A DNA stretch of 64,000 bases from DATFVA01 sp963774455 (lineage in GTDB: Bacteria; Bacteroidota; Ignavibacteria; Ignavibacteriales; Ignavibacteriaceae): assembly GCA_963774455.1 (NCBI GenBank), contig CAVZFD010000005.1, forward strand, positions 186,001 through 250,000, given 5' to 3'. This document shows positions 47,430-56,210 of the stretch, one piece after another. The stretch's first letter is position 1, and every line of letters starts with the position of its first letter. The notes beneath the pieces were generated by a model that had not been told where the DNA came from, ran no database searches, and worked only from the letters and a program-made list of their open reading frames with translations. A program made the position numbers and the translations under genes.

Positions 47430-48482
47430 ATGCAAGAAAGGGAAAAAAACAACAATAATCAAACCATAGAGATGTATGATTATTACATCAGTCTTGACTG
47501 GTCGATCGAAGGTGCAGCGCTAGCATATATGAAATCAAACAGCATAGAGCCCAGGGTAAAAGATAAAATTCCCGCAAATATAAGGTTGATTAAAGAACAC
47601 ATAAAAGAATTAAAGGGAAGTAAAATATTAACTATTGAGGAATCAACCGGTTCACAATGGCTGTATGTGGAGCTGAAGGAGATTGTAGATAAAATAATAA
47701 TATGCAACCCATTGAGAAACAGGCTGTTGGAGGAAGGATCCAAGACAGATAAAATAGATGCAAAGAAACTCTGTCAGCTGCTAAGAGGAGGGTTGTTAAA
47801 GGAAGTTTACCATACGGATAATGAAAAATATAAAATAAGGAAACTGGCAAGTGCATATGAAGACCTGGTAAAAGCGGAGGTAAGGGTAAAAAATCAGATA
47901 TCTGCTCTCTACAGGGCAATAGGAATAAAGAGTAAAAGAGGAAAGGCTGATTATAATAACAGCGATGAGACGTTGAATTTCATATTAGAAGAAAAGACCA
48001 GGATCCTAACATTATTGTTGGAAGAACAAAAGAAGTATAAAGAAGTCTTTAAGAAGATATCAAAGAAAGAAAAGATCATTCAAAAAATAGAGAGAATATC
48101 GGGGTTTGGTCCTTTACTGGCAGTACAGGCCTATGGAATAGTAATAGAAGCCGCCAGGTTCGAGAACAAATACAAGTTTTGGGCATATTGCGGGCTGGTA
48201 AGAAACAAAAGAGAAAGCGGAAAGACAAGCTATAGCAAAAGACATAAACTTTACTCAAGGAGATTGAAAACTATATTTAAGATGACTACAAAGGCTGCAT
48301 TAAACGGAAAAAACGATATCAGGCAATATTATGAATGTATGCTTAAAGATGGCTATAGTCAGAAGGATGCAAGAAATGCAATAACCAGGTACCTGGCTAA
48401 ATCCTTTTACGCAATAATGAAAAATGGAACGGATTACGAACCCTACTATTGGAGGAAGGAGCCGGAGATTAGAGCAGCATAA
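47430..48482 (+). CDS. IS110-family DEDD transposase
   Basis: The 350-residue transposase has an N-terminal RuvC-like DEDD domain (YYISLDWSIEGAALA, LTIEESTGSQW, KTDKIDAKKLCQLL). A C-terminal Transposase_20 domain follows (IERISGFGPLLAVQAYG and AYCGLVRNKRESGKTSYSKR), with a serine region characteristic of IS110 enzymes. AAAGGAG precedes the ATG. The reading frame is intact, so the element may be active. Family members are guided by an element-encoded bridge RNA. Confidence 0.93.
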   Translation: MQEREKNNNNQTIEMYDYYISLDWSIEGAALAYMKSNSIEPRVKDKIPANIRLIKEHIKELKGSKILTIEESTGSQWLYVELKEIVDKIIICNPLRNRLLEEGSKTDKIDAKKLCQLLRGGLLKEVYHTDNEKYKIRKLASAYEDLVKAEVRVKNQISALYRAIGIKSKRGKADYNNSDETLNFILEEKTRILTLLLEEQKKYKEVFKKISKKEKIIQKIERISGFGPLLAVQAYGIVIEAARFENKYKFWAYCGLVRNKRESGKTSYSKRHKLYSRRLKTIFKMTTKAALNGKNDIRQYYECMLKDGYSQKDARNAITRYLAKSFYAIMKNGTDYEPYYWRKEPEIRAA

Positions 48483-48721
48483 ATAAAGAATATGCTGTGA
48501 GCTAATAGAATCTGTGATGGAATCCGGAAAGGTAATTTTAATTTCCCGGGAATGAAGTTCAACAATTTTCATGCTTCATAGAAAGCCAAAAGATCGGTTA
48601 ACTCTTCCCGTTATTCTGAAAAATTTAACGTAGCCATCAAGGCTCATATAGACGAATAGAAACTATTAAATCGATTAAAGAAAAAATTACTTAATACAGA
48701 AAGTTGATATTTTGCCACAGC
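48483..48721 (+). ncRNA. Putative bridge-RNA region of the IS
   Basis: In IS1111-type elements the guide (bridge) RNA is encoded downstream of the transposase. This stretch has no open frame and contains short stems (ATGAAG/CTTCAT around 48552-48580; AGCC/GGCT around 48633-48645). At 48586-48598, CCAAAAGATCGGT equals the predicted joined ends of the excised element. Structure and expression are not shown, so this is an inference from family knowledge and position. Confidence 0.4.
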
Positions 48722-48872
48722 GAAAGCGAGCCCAAAAGCAGAGAAGTAAAATATTTTACTTGCGGATAACTACGTTCTCTTGACTTTTTTCTTAATAGAT
48801 GAAAATTTCAAATTGTTGGCTTCCATCTCTAATATTCAATATTCAATATTAAATATTAAATATTAAATAGTT
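48722..48872. other. IS right end, 18-bp palindrome and ATTCAATATT repeat
   Basis: After the right subterminal repeat lies a perfect 18-bp palindrome AAGTAAAATATTTTACTT (48744-48761). AT-rich words of the form AATATTCAATATTCAATATT follow at 48829-48868, an inverted copy of those left of the element. No gene is seen. Confidence 0.5.
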
Positions 48873-50888
48873 TCATTCCCAGTCGTCTTCGAGGAGCCAG
48901 CCTTCCGCAAGTTCTTGCTTGATTCCGGTAATGAACCGTGAAGGTTTTGAAAGTGTCATTCCTGCTTCACGGTCGAACATATTCATCGGGTAGGTGATAA
49001 ATAAATTCTGCTTTGCCCTCGTTGAAGCCACATACATCAGTCTTCTCTCTTCTTCTAAAGCATCAATGCTTTCAGCGGAACGGTAGGAAGGGAAAAATCC
49101 TTCCACTGCGTGAATGATGAATACAGAGTGCCATTCTAATCCTTTTGCAGAATGTATCGTTGAAAGTGTAAGATACTCTTCTTCTTTGTCGGCAGGACCA
49201 ATGTCGATGACACTGTCGATTATGGGTTCAATTGCCATATCTGCAAGCAGAGTATCGAGTGTTTTATAATTTTCTGAAATATTCTGAAAGGTCCCGAGAT
49301 CTTTATTTCTTTTATTAAAATCATCATACTTCTGCTTGAAGATAGGGTGGTAATAATCAAGCACCATCTGAAGTTTCTCTGATGGTAACGACTTTTCTGT
49401 ATGAAGCTTATAAAGCAGCTGGAAGAGATTTACCATCCTGTCATTGTATTTAAAGGATGGCTGCTGATCGGGACTCGATTTAATCGAAAGTCTGGCCAGT
49501 GCAAGCTCATCAAGTATCTTTTGTGCTGTCTTTGGTCCTACCCCTTCATGAAGGAGCAGCACCCTGTACCAGCTTACAATGTCTTTCGGATTCGCGGCAA
49601 TCCTTAAGAAAGCAAGTACATCCTTTATATGTGCCGTTTCGATAAACTTCATCCCGCCGAATTTCTGGAAGGGAATGTTTGCCTTGCCAAGTTCTATCTC
49701 GAGGTCAAAAGAAAAAAAAGAAGATCTGAAAAGGACAGCTATATCATTCAAAGGAACTCCTTCTTCTCTGAGCTCAAGGACCTTCTCTACGATAAACTTT
49801 GACTGCAGGTTCTCCGTTGAAGCCGCAATAATATTGGGTAAATCTCCGCCCGGCTTCCTTGTATAGAGATGTTTCTCATATTTCTCGGCGGCGCTTTCTA
49901 TAATGTGATTGGTAAAATCAAGCACCGGCTGTATACTTCTGAAGTTCTCCTCAAGTTTAATGATCTTAACATCCTTAAAGAGTTTAGGGAATTCCATTAT
50001 GTTTTTGAAGTTTGCGCCGCGAAAGGAGTATATTGACTGGGAATCATCTCCTACCACCATTATATTATTGTTGTGCTGCGTCAGTCCCTGTACTATCTCA
50101 GCCTGCAGTTTGTTGGTATCCTGGTACTCATCAACCATTACGAAATTTATTGTGGACAGCAAATACTTTGCTCCGGGCGAAAGTTCCTGAAGAAAAATTC
50201 TCAGGTATACCAGCAGATCATCATAATCAAATAGATTATTCTTCCTCTTATATTCCAGGAAGACCTTACTGATGGCCAGCATTTTATCGAGCTGTTCAAT
50301 AAAATGAGGGTAATCTTCCTCCACAATCTCCTCAATCCTCCTACCGGTATTCACGCTAAGACTGAATACTTTATTAAGGGTCTGTTTATTAGGAAACCGT
50401 TTTTCTTTACCTACCAACCCCGACTGGTTCCTTATCAGGTTGATCACATCCTCACTGTCGCCCTGGTCGAGTATAGTAAACGAAGGATTAATGCCTAATG
50501 CTTTCGCGTATTTGCGCAAAGTCAGGTTAGCAAAAGAATGGAATGTGCCACCTCTTATCTTCGCACAACGGTTGTCAAGCAAGATCGACGCCCGGTTCAT
50601 CATTTCGTTCGCGGCTTTACGTGTGAAGGTGAGGAGCACAATCGACTGGGGGTCATAGCCCAGCTCAACGAGCCTGGCTACCCTGAACACCAGCGTTCTT
50701 GTTTTTCCTGTTCCTGCACCGGCAATTATAAGGTATGCGCCTTCAACAGCAGATGCAGCCTCATACTGGGCCGGGTTAAGTTCATTCTGATAATTAATTG
50801 TAAAACGGGACTCATCCATCTCACGTTTAATAAATCCGGATTGTCCCGTTTCGTTTATTCGTTTAAGCTTATATTTCTTCTGAATCAT
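48873..50888 (-). CDS. UvrD/PcrA-type superfamily 1 DNA helicase
   Basis: The 671-residue helicase has motif I GAGTGKTRTLVFR near residues 56-68, motif II VMVDEYQDTN, motif III GDDSQSIYSFRGANF, LSTIHSAKGLEWHSVFI and EEERRLMYVASTRAKQNL. It would unwind DNA 3' to 5' in repair or restart. The start overlaps the upstream gene's stop by 4 bp, and the N-terminal ~25 residues are a basic extension before the helicase core. It is third in a leftward run floA - membrane protein - helicase. Confidence 0.93.
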   Translation of the reverse strand: MIQKKYKLKRINETGQSGFIKREMDESRFTINYQNELNPAQYEAASAVEGAYLIIAGAGTGKTRTLVFRVARLVELGYDPQSIVLLTFTRKAANEMMNRASILLDNRCAKIRGGTFHSFANLTLRKYAKALGINPSFTILDQGDSEDVINLIRNQSGLVGKEKRFPNKQTLNKVFSLSVNTGRRIEEIVEEDYPHFIEQLDKMLAISKVFLEYKRKNNLFDYDDLLVYLRIFLQELSPGAKYLLSTINFVMVDEYQDTNKLQAEIVQGLTQHNNNIMVVGDDSQSIYSFRGANFKNIMEFPKLFKDVKIIKLEENFRSIQPVLDFTNHIIESAAEKYEKHLYTRKPGGDLPNIIAASTENLQSKFIVEKVLELREEGVPLNDIAVLFRSSFFSFDLEIELGKANIPFQKFGGMKFIETAHIKDVLAFLRIAANPKDIVSWYRVLLLHEGVGPKTAQKILDELALARLSIKSSPDQQPSFKYNDRMVNLFQLLYKLHTEKSLPSEKLQMVLDYYHPIFKQKYDDFNKRNKDLGTFQNISENYKTLDTLLADMAIEPIIDSVIDIGPADKEEEYLTLSTIHSAKGLEWHSVFIIHAVEGFFPSYRSAESIDALEEERRLMYVASTRAKQNLFITYPMNMFDREAGMTLSKPSRFITGIKQELAEGWLLEDDWE

Positions 50889-51490
50889 CTACGCAAATAT
50901 TTGGGCTTTCCAAGAATTTCTGATACTACAATATAGTCCTGCAGGGCCTGGGGAGAATATAATTTTTTCTGCAAATCATCAAAGGGATAAGGTACTTCCT
51001 TATTGCGGTCTGCCAGCATACGTTCAAATCTTTCGGCTTCTTTTTCAATAATTGCATCAACAGCCGGCTTCTTATACTGAGTAATACTATGCCAGCTTTT
51101 ATCAAGCTGATGCTCTTTCATAGTCAGCTCATGCCATTCTTTTTCTTCAGTATGCCATTCCGTATCCTCTGTATGCCATTCTTTATCTTCTGTATGTTCT
51201 TCCACAGGAACTCTTCTCATTTCAGCTTTTTCGATATCTGATTCCATCTTACGCTGATCCGTATAACCACTTTCTCCTTTGAACATACCTTCGATCTCTT
51301 TAAGGATATCATATTCACCCTGCGTTCCTTTTTGTTCATAACCGGCTGACGAATAAGTATTCCTTGTACTCTCATCCGGCGAATTTGAAGGGCGGTCCGG
51401 CGGTTTTCCTTTATCCTTTTTCTTAAACAAAGAGTTAAGGAAAGTGAATATTATGATCAGGTAAATTAATATCTGAAAAAAGTCACCCAT
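50885..51490 (-). CDS. Uncharacterised membrane-anchored protein with EWHTE repeats
   Basis: I do not recognise a family. The 201-residue protein has one N-terminal membrane segment (FFQILIYLIIIFTFLNSLF), a charged linker, and about three copies of a seven-residue repeat around EWHTEDK/EWHTEDT/EWHTEEK (residues about 98-122). A helical C-terminus ends in DYIVVSEILGKPKYLRR. The last part resembles the tails of small proteins found next to flotillin-type genes in this phylum. It sits 8 bp after floA and overlaps the helicase gene by 4 bp. Confidence 0.7.
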   Translation of the reverse strand: MGDFFQILIYLIIIFTFLNSLFKKKDKGKPPDRPSNSPDESTRNTYSSAGYEQKGTQGEYDILKEIEGMFKGESGYTDQRKMESDIEKAEMRRVPVEEHTEDKEWHTEDTEWHTEEKEWHELTMKEHQLDKSWHSITQYKKPAVDAIIEKEAERFERMLADRNKEVPYPFDDLQKKLYSPQALQDYIVVSEILGKPKYLRR

Positions 51491-51498
51491 CAGCGGTC

Positions 51499-52479
51499 TT
51501 AATCCTTTTTTCTCTCAGGTTTGGAAATAGCGTTTCTCATATCTGTATCTGATTGTATGTTTTTCATACCGTAATAATCCATAATTCCGAGATTTCCCGA
51601 TCTGAATGCCTCAGCCATTGCTTTAGGTATTTCAGCTTCGGCTTCGACGACTCTTGCACGCTGTTTTGCAACTTCAGCAATATTTTCCTGCTCGGTTGCT
51701 ACTGCTGCCGCACGTCTTTCCTCGGCTTTGGCCCGGGCGATTTTAAGATCTGCCTCAGCCTGATCGGTCTGCAGTTTTGCACCGATATTCTCACCTACAT
51801 CAACATCCGCAATATCTATTGAAAGTATTTCAAATGCAGTACCTGAATCAAGTCCTTTTGCGAGGACACTTTTCGAGATCCTGTCGGGATTTTCAAGTAC
51901 ATGCTTATGAGAATCACTTGAACCGATTGTAGACACTATTCCTTCACCCACCCTTGCTAAAATCGTTGCTTCACCGGCACCTCCTACAAGTCTCTCAATA
52001 TTGGCACGAACAGTAATTCTGGCGATCGCCTTCAGCTGGATGCCGTCTTTAGCTACTGCAGCTACCACCGGGGTCTCGATCACTTTGGGGATGACTGACA
52101 TTTTGACAGCTTCTAAGACATCACGGCCTGCCAAATCTATCGCAGTTGCACGCTCAAATGTCAGACCCAGGTTAGCTTTGTCAGCCGAAACCAGCGCATT
52201 GATGACTTTTACAACATTTCCGCCAGCCAGGTAATGGGCCTCAAGTTTATTCTGTTCAACCTTTATTCCTGCCTTGGTTGCGGTAATCATACTTCTGACT
52301 ATTACCACCGGGGGAACTTTTCTGAGGCGCATACCTATTAAATCTTTAAAGATCTTTAATTTTACCCCTGAAAAATATGCTGTAATGAATAGTCCTATTG
52401 GTACAAAATAGAGGAAAACGATTAAAAAAAGAATAATAGCGATTATGATAACGATTGATAGACCTGTTAAGGCTTCCAT
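51499..52479 (-). CDS. floA: Flotillin-like membrane microdomain protein FloA
   Basis: The 326-residue protein has a hydrophobic N-terminal hairpin (residues about 6-35), a SPFH/band-7-type region (FKDLIGMRLRKVPPVVIVRS, ARITVRANIERLVGGAGE) and an alanine/glutamate-rich helical C-terminus (AKAEERRAAAVATEQE). This is the FloA (UPF0365) arrangement, which organises functional membrane microdomains. It is first of a three-gene leftward run, after a 393-bp gap shared with clpC. Confidence 0.93.
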   Translation of the reverse strand: MEALTGLSIVIIIAIILFLIVFLYFVPIGLFITAYFSGVKLKIFKDLIGMRLRKVPPVVIVRSMITATKAGIKVEQNKLEAHYLAGGNVVKVINALVSADKANLGLTFERATAIDLAGRDVLEAVKMSVIPKVIETPVVAAVAKDGIQLKAIARITVRANIERLVGGAGEATILARVGEGIVSTIGSSDSHKHVLENPDRISKSVLAKGLDSGTAFEILSIDIADVDVGENIGAKLQTDQAEADLKIARAKAEERRAAAVATEQENIAEVAKQRARVVEAEAEIPKAMAEAFRSGNLGIMDYYGMKNIQSDTDMRNAISKPERKKD

Positions 52480-52872
52480 GCGAGCTCTCCCAAGAATTTT
52501 TAATTGGATTTTAATTTTAATATATATTTACTTTATTAGCAATGAACGAACAGTATTTTAGACAGATATCTTTTTTGCCGGGACAATTGATTTGAACAGG
52601 AGATGGGATTTCAGCTCAAAAATTGATTTCAGCTACTTATGCAACCTACCTCACTTTCAATGGTATAATAATTGTTTATTTAGAAGAAGGAATGAACTCA
52701 ATTCGGGATTTTATGGTTTTATTGAAAAAGAAAAAAATTTAGTAATTATAAATAATCATAAATGAGGAATTCTTTGAACTTTTGTCAGCTTGATTGCAGA
52801 AATATCTATTTATATATTAACAAGAGAGTTAGCAGAAGAGTCAAAAACCTCATTTGAAAGTAAGGAATCATT
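52480..52872. other. Divergent AT-rich control region between floA and clpC
   Basis: No credible gene is seen; the longest frames are under 20 codons. The stretch must hold promoters for both floA (leftward) and clpC (rightward). One candidate for clpC is listed separately. Confidence 0.5.
52790..52818 (+). promoter_or_regulatory. Candidate sigma-70-like promoter for clpC
   Basis: TTGATT (52790-52795) and TATATT (52813-52818) are separated by 17 bp, about 55 bp before the clpC start. The match is reasonable, but AT-rich DNA gives chance hits and the organism's promoter consensus is unknown. Confidence 0.35.
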
Positions 52873-55383
52873 ATGGATGGAAATTTCTCAGACAGACTTC
52901 AGGATGTAATCAGATTAAGTCGTGAAGAAGCATTGCGGCTGGGTCATGATTATATCGGTACTGAGCACTTATTGTTAGGTATAATCAGGGAAGGACAGGG
53001 AGTTGCTGTAAGAATTCTAAGGAATCTCGACTGCGATCTTATGAAACTGAAAAAAGCAATCGAAGATACCGTCAGAACTTCAGGCGGCACCCTAACAATT
53101 GGAAATATACCCCTTACGAAACAGGCTGAAAAGGTATTGAAAATTACGCAGATTGAATCGAAAATTTATAAGGCAGATGTTATCGGAACTGAGCATTTAC
53201 TTTTATCGCTTCTCAGGGATGAGGACAATATTGCTACACAGATACTGCACCAGTTTAACGTGACTTACGATTCTGCCCGGGCCGAGCTTAATTCTATGCT
53301 CAGCAGTAAGAATCCTAAAGACCCTGCGGGAGCAGTTCCGCCTGTTGATAAGAAGGTAGAAAGAACAAAAACTCCTGTGCTCGATAATTTTGGACGCGAT
53401 CTTACCAAGTTCGCATTGGAAGATAAACTTGATCCGGTTGTGGGCAGGGAAAGAGAAATAGAACGTGTTGCCCAGATTTTAAGCAGGAGGAAAAAGAACA
53501 ATCCTGTTCTGATCGGAGAACCGGGTGTAGGAAAAACTGCAATAGCTGAAGGTCTTGCCTTAAGGATTATGCAGAAGAAAGTACCTCGAATCCTTCAGGA
53601 AAAAAGAGTTGTTACACTTGATCTTGCAGGACTGGTAGCAGGAACAAAATACCGCGGACAGTTTGAAGAAAGAATGAAAGCGTTGATGAATGAGCTGGAA
53701 AAAGCGAAAGATGTTATCCTGTTCATCGATGAGCTTCATACAATTGTAGGTGCCGGCGGTGCATCAGGTTCTCTTGACGCCTCGAATATGTTTAAACCCG
53801 CTCTTGCACGCGGCGATATACAGTGCATCGGTGCAACTACCCTTGATGAATACCGCAAGTATATTGAAACCGACGGTGCTCTGGACAGAAGGTTTCAAAA
53901 GGTTATGGTTGAACCGCCAAGTTATGAAGAGACTCTGCAGATACTTAACAACATTAAGTTTAAATATGAAGAGCATCATCATGTACGTTACAGTTCGGAT
54001 GCGATTGATTCGGCGGTACGCCTCAGCAACAGGTATATAACCGACAGGCATCTTCCCGATAAAGCGATTGACGTAATTGATGAAGCAGGTTCGAGAGTTC
54101 ATATGGGCAACTTTGAAGTTCCCCAGGAAGTCCTCGACCTTGAAGACAGTATTGAGAAAGTAAGAGTTGAAAAAGCCAATGTTGTAAAGAGGCAGGATTA
54201 TGAAGAAGCTGCCCGTTTAAGAGACAAGGAAAGAAATCTTCAGTCTGATCTCGAAATTGCACGCAGGGAATGGGAAGCAAAGACAAAGGATATCGTACAC
54301 GACGTTAGCGAAGAAGATATTGCCACCGTTGTTGCAATGATGACGGGCATTCCTGTTAACCGTGTAGCGCAAACCGAATCAGAAAAGCTGCTTAATATGA
54401 CCGACGCACTTAAGAAACAGATCGTTGGTCAGGACGAGGCAGTTGGTAAGCTTACAAAAGCAATCCGTAGAACAAGAGCAGGACTAAAAAGTCCAAATAG
54501 ACCTATTGGAAGTTTCATCTTTCTTGGTCCTACAGGAGTTGGTAAAACCGAGCTATGCAAAGCACTAGCCCGCTACCTGTTTGACAGCGAGAACGCACTC
54601 ATCAGGATCGATATGAGTGAGTATATGGAGAAATTCTCACTGTCGAGACTCGTTGGAGCGCCTCCCGGATACGTCGGATACGAAGAAGGCGGTCAGCTTA
54701 CTGAGAAAGTACGCAGAAGACCATATTCGGTTGTTCTCTTTGATGAGATCGAGAAAGCTCACCCGGATATATTCAGCATACTTCTGCAGGTTCTGGATGA
54801 CGGAATGCTTACTGACAGTCTCGGCAGAAAAGTCGACTTTAAGAATACTATAATAATTATGACATCGAATATCGGGGCAAGGGATATCAAGAACATCAGT
54901 TCATTCGGTTTCGGTGGTGAGGATGCAGCCAACAGGTATGCAAGTCTTAAGAACACCGTTGAAGAAGCAATGAGGAAACTGTTCAATCCTGAATTCCTGA
55001 ACCGTGTTGATGAAACCATTGTATTCAGAAACCTTGAAAAAGAAGATATCCTTCAGATCATTGATATCGAAATGCAGGATCTTATGAAGAATATTCACGA
55101 TAATAAGATGGAACTTACTCTTGATCAGACTGCGAAAGAATTCCTGGTTGAAAAAGGATTCGATCAGAAATTCGGAGCAAGACCATTAAGACGGGCTATC
55201 CAAAAGTACGTGGAGGATCCGATTGCTGAAGATATACTCAGAGGCAAGTTTAAAGATGGGTCCCATATCGTATCGAAACATGTTGAAAATATGGAAGAGC
55301 TAATATTCGTGATTGAGAATATGGATATCAACCTTACAGATGAACAGGAAGAACAGCCCGGTAAAGGTGAATCCGGCTCATAA
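52873..55383 (+). CDS. clpC: Clp protease ATPase subunit ClpC
   Basis: The 836-residue AAA+ unfoldase has two N-terminal Clp_N repeats (GTEHLLLGIIREGQG and GTEHLLLSLLRDEDN). AAA-1 has GEPGVGKTAIAEG, VILFIDELHTIVGAG and a UVR-type linker near residues 435-460 (RQDYEEAARLRDKERNL). AAA-2 has GPTGVGKTELCKALA, and the C-terminal Clp domain follows. Length and UVR motif identify ClpC rather than ClpB or ClpA. It degrades proteins with ClpP, which is not in the window, and no ctsR or mcsB neighbours are present. AAGGA precedes the ATG. Confidence 0.95.
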   Translation: MDGNFSDRLQDVIRLSREEALRLGHDYIGTEHLLLGIIREGQGVAVRILRNLDCDLMKLKKAIEDTVRTSGGTLTIGNIPLTKQAEKVLKITQIESKIYKADVIGTEHLLLSLLRDEDNIATQILHQFNVTYDSARAELNSMLSSKNPKDPAGAVPPVDKKVERTKTPVLDNFGRDLTKFALEDKLDPVVGREREIERVAQILSRRKKNNPVLIGEPGVGKTAIAEGLALRIMQKKVPRILQEKRVVTLDLAGLVAGTKYRGQFEERMKALMNELEKAKDVILFIDELHTIVGAGGASGSLDASNMFKPALARGDIQCIGATTLDEYRKYIETDGALDRRFQKVMVEPPSYEETLQILNNIKFKYEEHHHVRYSSDAIDSAVRLSNRYITDRHLPDKAIDVIDEAGSRVHMGNFEVPQEVLDLEDSIEKVRVEKANVVKRQDYEEAARLRDKERNLQSDLEIARREWEAKTKDIVHDVSEEDIATVVAMMTGIPVNRVAQTESEKLLNMTDALKKQIVGQDEAVGKLTKAIRRTRAGLKSPNRPIGSFIFLGPTGVGKTELCKALARYLFDSENALIRIDMSEYMEKFSLSRLVGAPPGYVGYEEGGQLTEKVRRRPYSVVLFDEIEKAHPDIFSILLQVLDDGMLTDSLGRKVDFKNTIIIMTSNIGARDIKNISSFGFGGEDAANRYASLKNTVEEAMRKLFNPEFLNRVDETIVFRNLEKEDILQIIDIEMQDLMKNIHDNKMELTLDQTAKEFLVEKGFDQKFGARPLRRAIQKYVEDPIAEDILRGKFKDGSHIVSKHVENMEELIFVIENMDINLTDEQEEQPGKGESGS

Positions 55384-55416
55384 TATTGTGTGAGTGGTTA
55401 CATACCGTAAACACTG

Positions 55417-55449
55417 AAAGGCGTATTTCTTTTAATACGCCTTTTTTTT
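55417..55449 (+). terminator. Terminator of clpC
   Basis: An 11-bp stem AAAGGCGTATT (55417-55427) / AATACGCCTTT (55434-55444) is followed by a long T-tract. Confidence 0.88.
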
Positions 55450-55472
55450 ATTTAAATTTCACACTGTAAAAA

Positions 55473-55580
55473 TGTTATTCCGAAGACGACTTGTCATTTT
55501 GAACTTGTTTCAAAATCTGACAAAAGACACGTGTCATTCTGAAGGGCACTTGTCATTCTGAACTCGTTTCAGAATCTAAC
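55473..55580. repeat. Degenerate hairpin-forming TGTCATTCTGAA repeats
   Basis: Four degenerate units begin with TGTYATTYYGAA. Two 32-bp copies (55490-55521 and 55549-55580) differ at four positions. Each folds into a short hairpin: ATTTTGAA with TTCAAAAT, and ATTCTGAA with TTCAGAAT. Two of the four differences are a paired change that keeps the stem. Confidence 0.6.
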
Positions 55581-55605
55581 GAAATAGAATAATTGTAACC
55601 AAAAA

Positions 55606-55896
55606 ATGGAGGCGATGATGCAGGTACTTGATGAATCTAAGATCAACCAAAAGATAGGCAGTCTGAAAGGCTGGGAATACAAGAACAAGCAGCTGGGGAA
55701 GGAGTATGAGCTTAAAGATTTTACTGAAGCTTTGAGCTTTGTAAATAAAGTAGGCGGCAGGGCTGAAGAAATGGATCATCATCCTGATATTTTTCTGCAC
55801 GACTGGAATAAGGTGAAAATAACAGTTTCCACACACAGTGCCGGCGGTGTTACCGAAAACGATTTTAAGCTGGCTGAGAAAATCGAAAATATCTGA
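55606..55896 (+). CDS. phhB: Pterin-4a-carbinolamine dehydratase
   Basis: The 96-residue enzyme (PCD/DCoH family) carries the active-site motif EEMDHHPDIFLHDWNKV and THSAGGVTENDF. It normally recycles tetrahydropterin formed by aromatic amino acid hydroxylases; no hydroxylase gene is in the window. A GGAGG lies within the first codons, so the second Met (55618) could also serve as start. It is followed after 2 bp by the TPR gene. Confidence 0.9.
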   Translation: MEAMMQVLDESKINQKIGSLKGWEYKNKQLGKEYELKDFTEALSFVNKVGGRAEEMDHHPDIFLHDWNKVKITVSTHSAGGVTENDFKLAEKIENI

Positions 55897-55898
55897 GA

Positions 55899-56210
55899 AT
55901 GAACAAACGGCTGGAAGGACTGCTGGAATTTTATAAAAAGGATCCGAACGATCCTTTTACTTTATACGGACTCGCGCTTGAATATATGTCGGACCAGCAG
56001 TTCGACAGGGCGGAGAAGTATTTCCATCTGCTGCTGGATAATGATCCGGATTATGTACCGGGTTACCTTCAGTACGCACAGCTGAAAGAAAAACAGGACA
56101 AAATTGTTGAAGCAAAAAAGCTTTACACCAGGGGAATTGAAGCAGCAAACAAAACAGGCGATAAAAAATCTGCAAAAGAAATGGAGGATTTCCTAAGTGA
56201 TCTCGAATGA
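55899..56210 (+). CDS. Tetratricopeptide-repeat protein
   Basis: The 103-residue protein is made of about two TPR units (PFTLYGLALEYMSDQQFDRA and PGYLQYAQLKEKQDKIVEA) and a helical end. TPR proteins bind partner proteins; no partner can be named. It lies between phhB and pyrE, overlapping pyrE by 14 bp, so the three are probably one transcript. Confidence 0.8.
   Translation: MNKRLEGLLEFYKKDPNDPFTLYGLALEYMSDQQFDRAEKYFHLLLDNDPDYVPGYLQYAQLKEKQDKIVEAKKLYTRGIEAANKTGDKKSAKEMEDFLSDLE

Larger units (their letters stand above)
47312..48738 (+). mobile_element. IS110-family (IS1111-like) insertion sequence
   Basis: The element holds a DEDD transposase gene, about 90-120 bp upstream and about 250 bp of non-coding DNA downstream. 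Subterminal inverted repeats are CTCGCTTTC (47331-47339) and GAAAGCGAG (48722-48730). AAG occurs at both proposed edges (47309-47311 and 48736-48738), as expected for a short shared core. The ends are inferred from a match to the internal non-coding region and are not certain. The total of about 1.43 kb is normal for the family. Confidence 0.6.
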
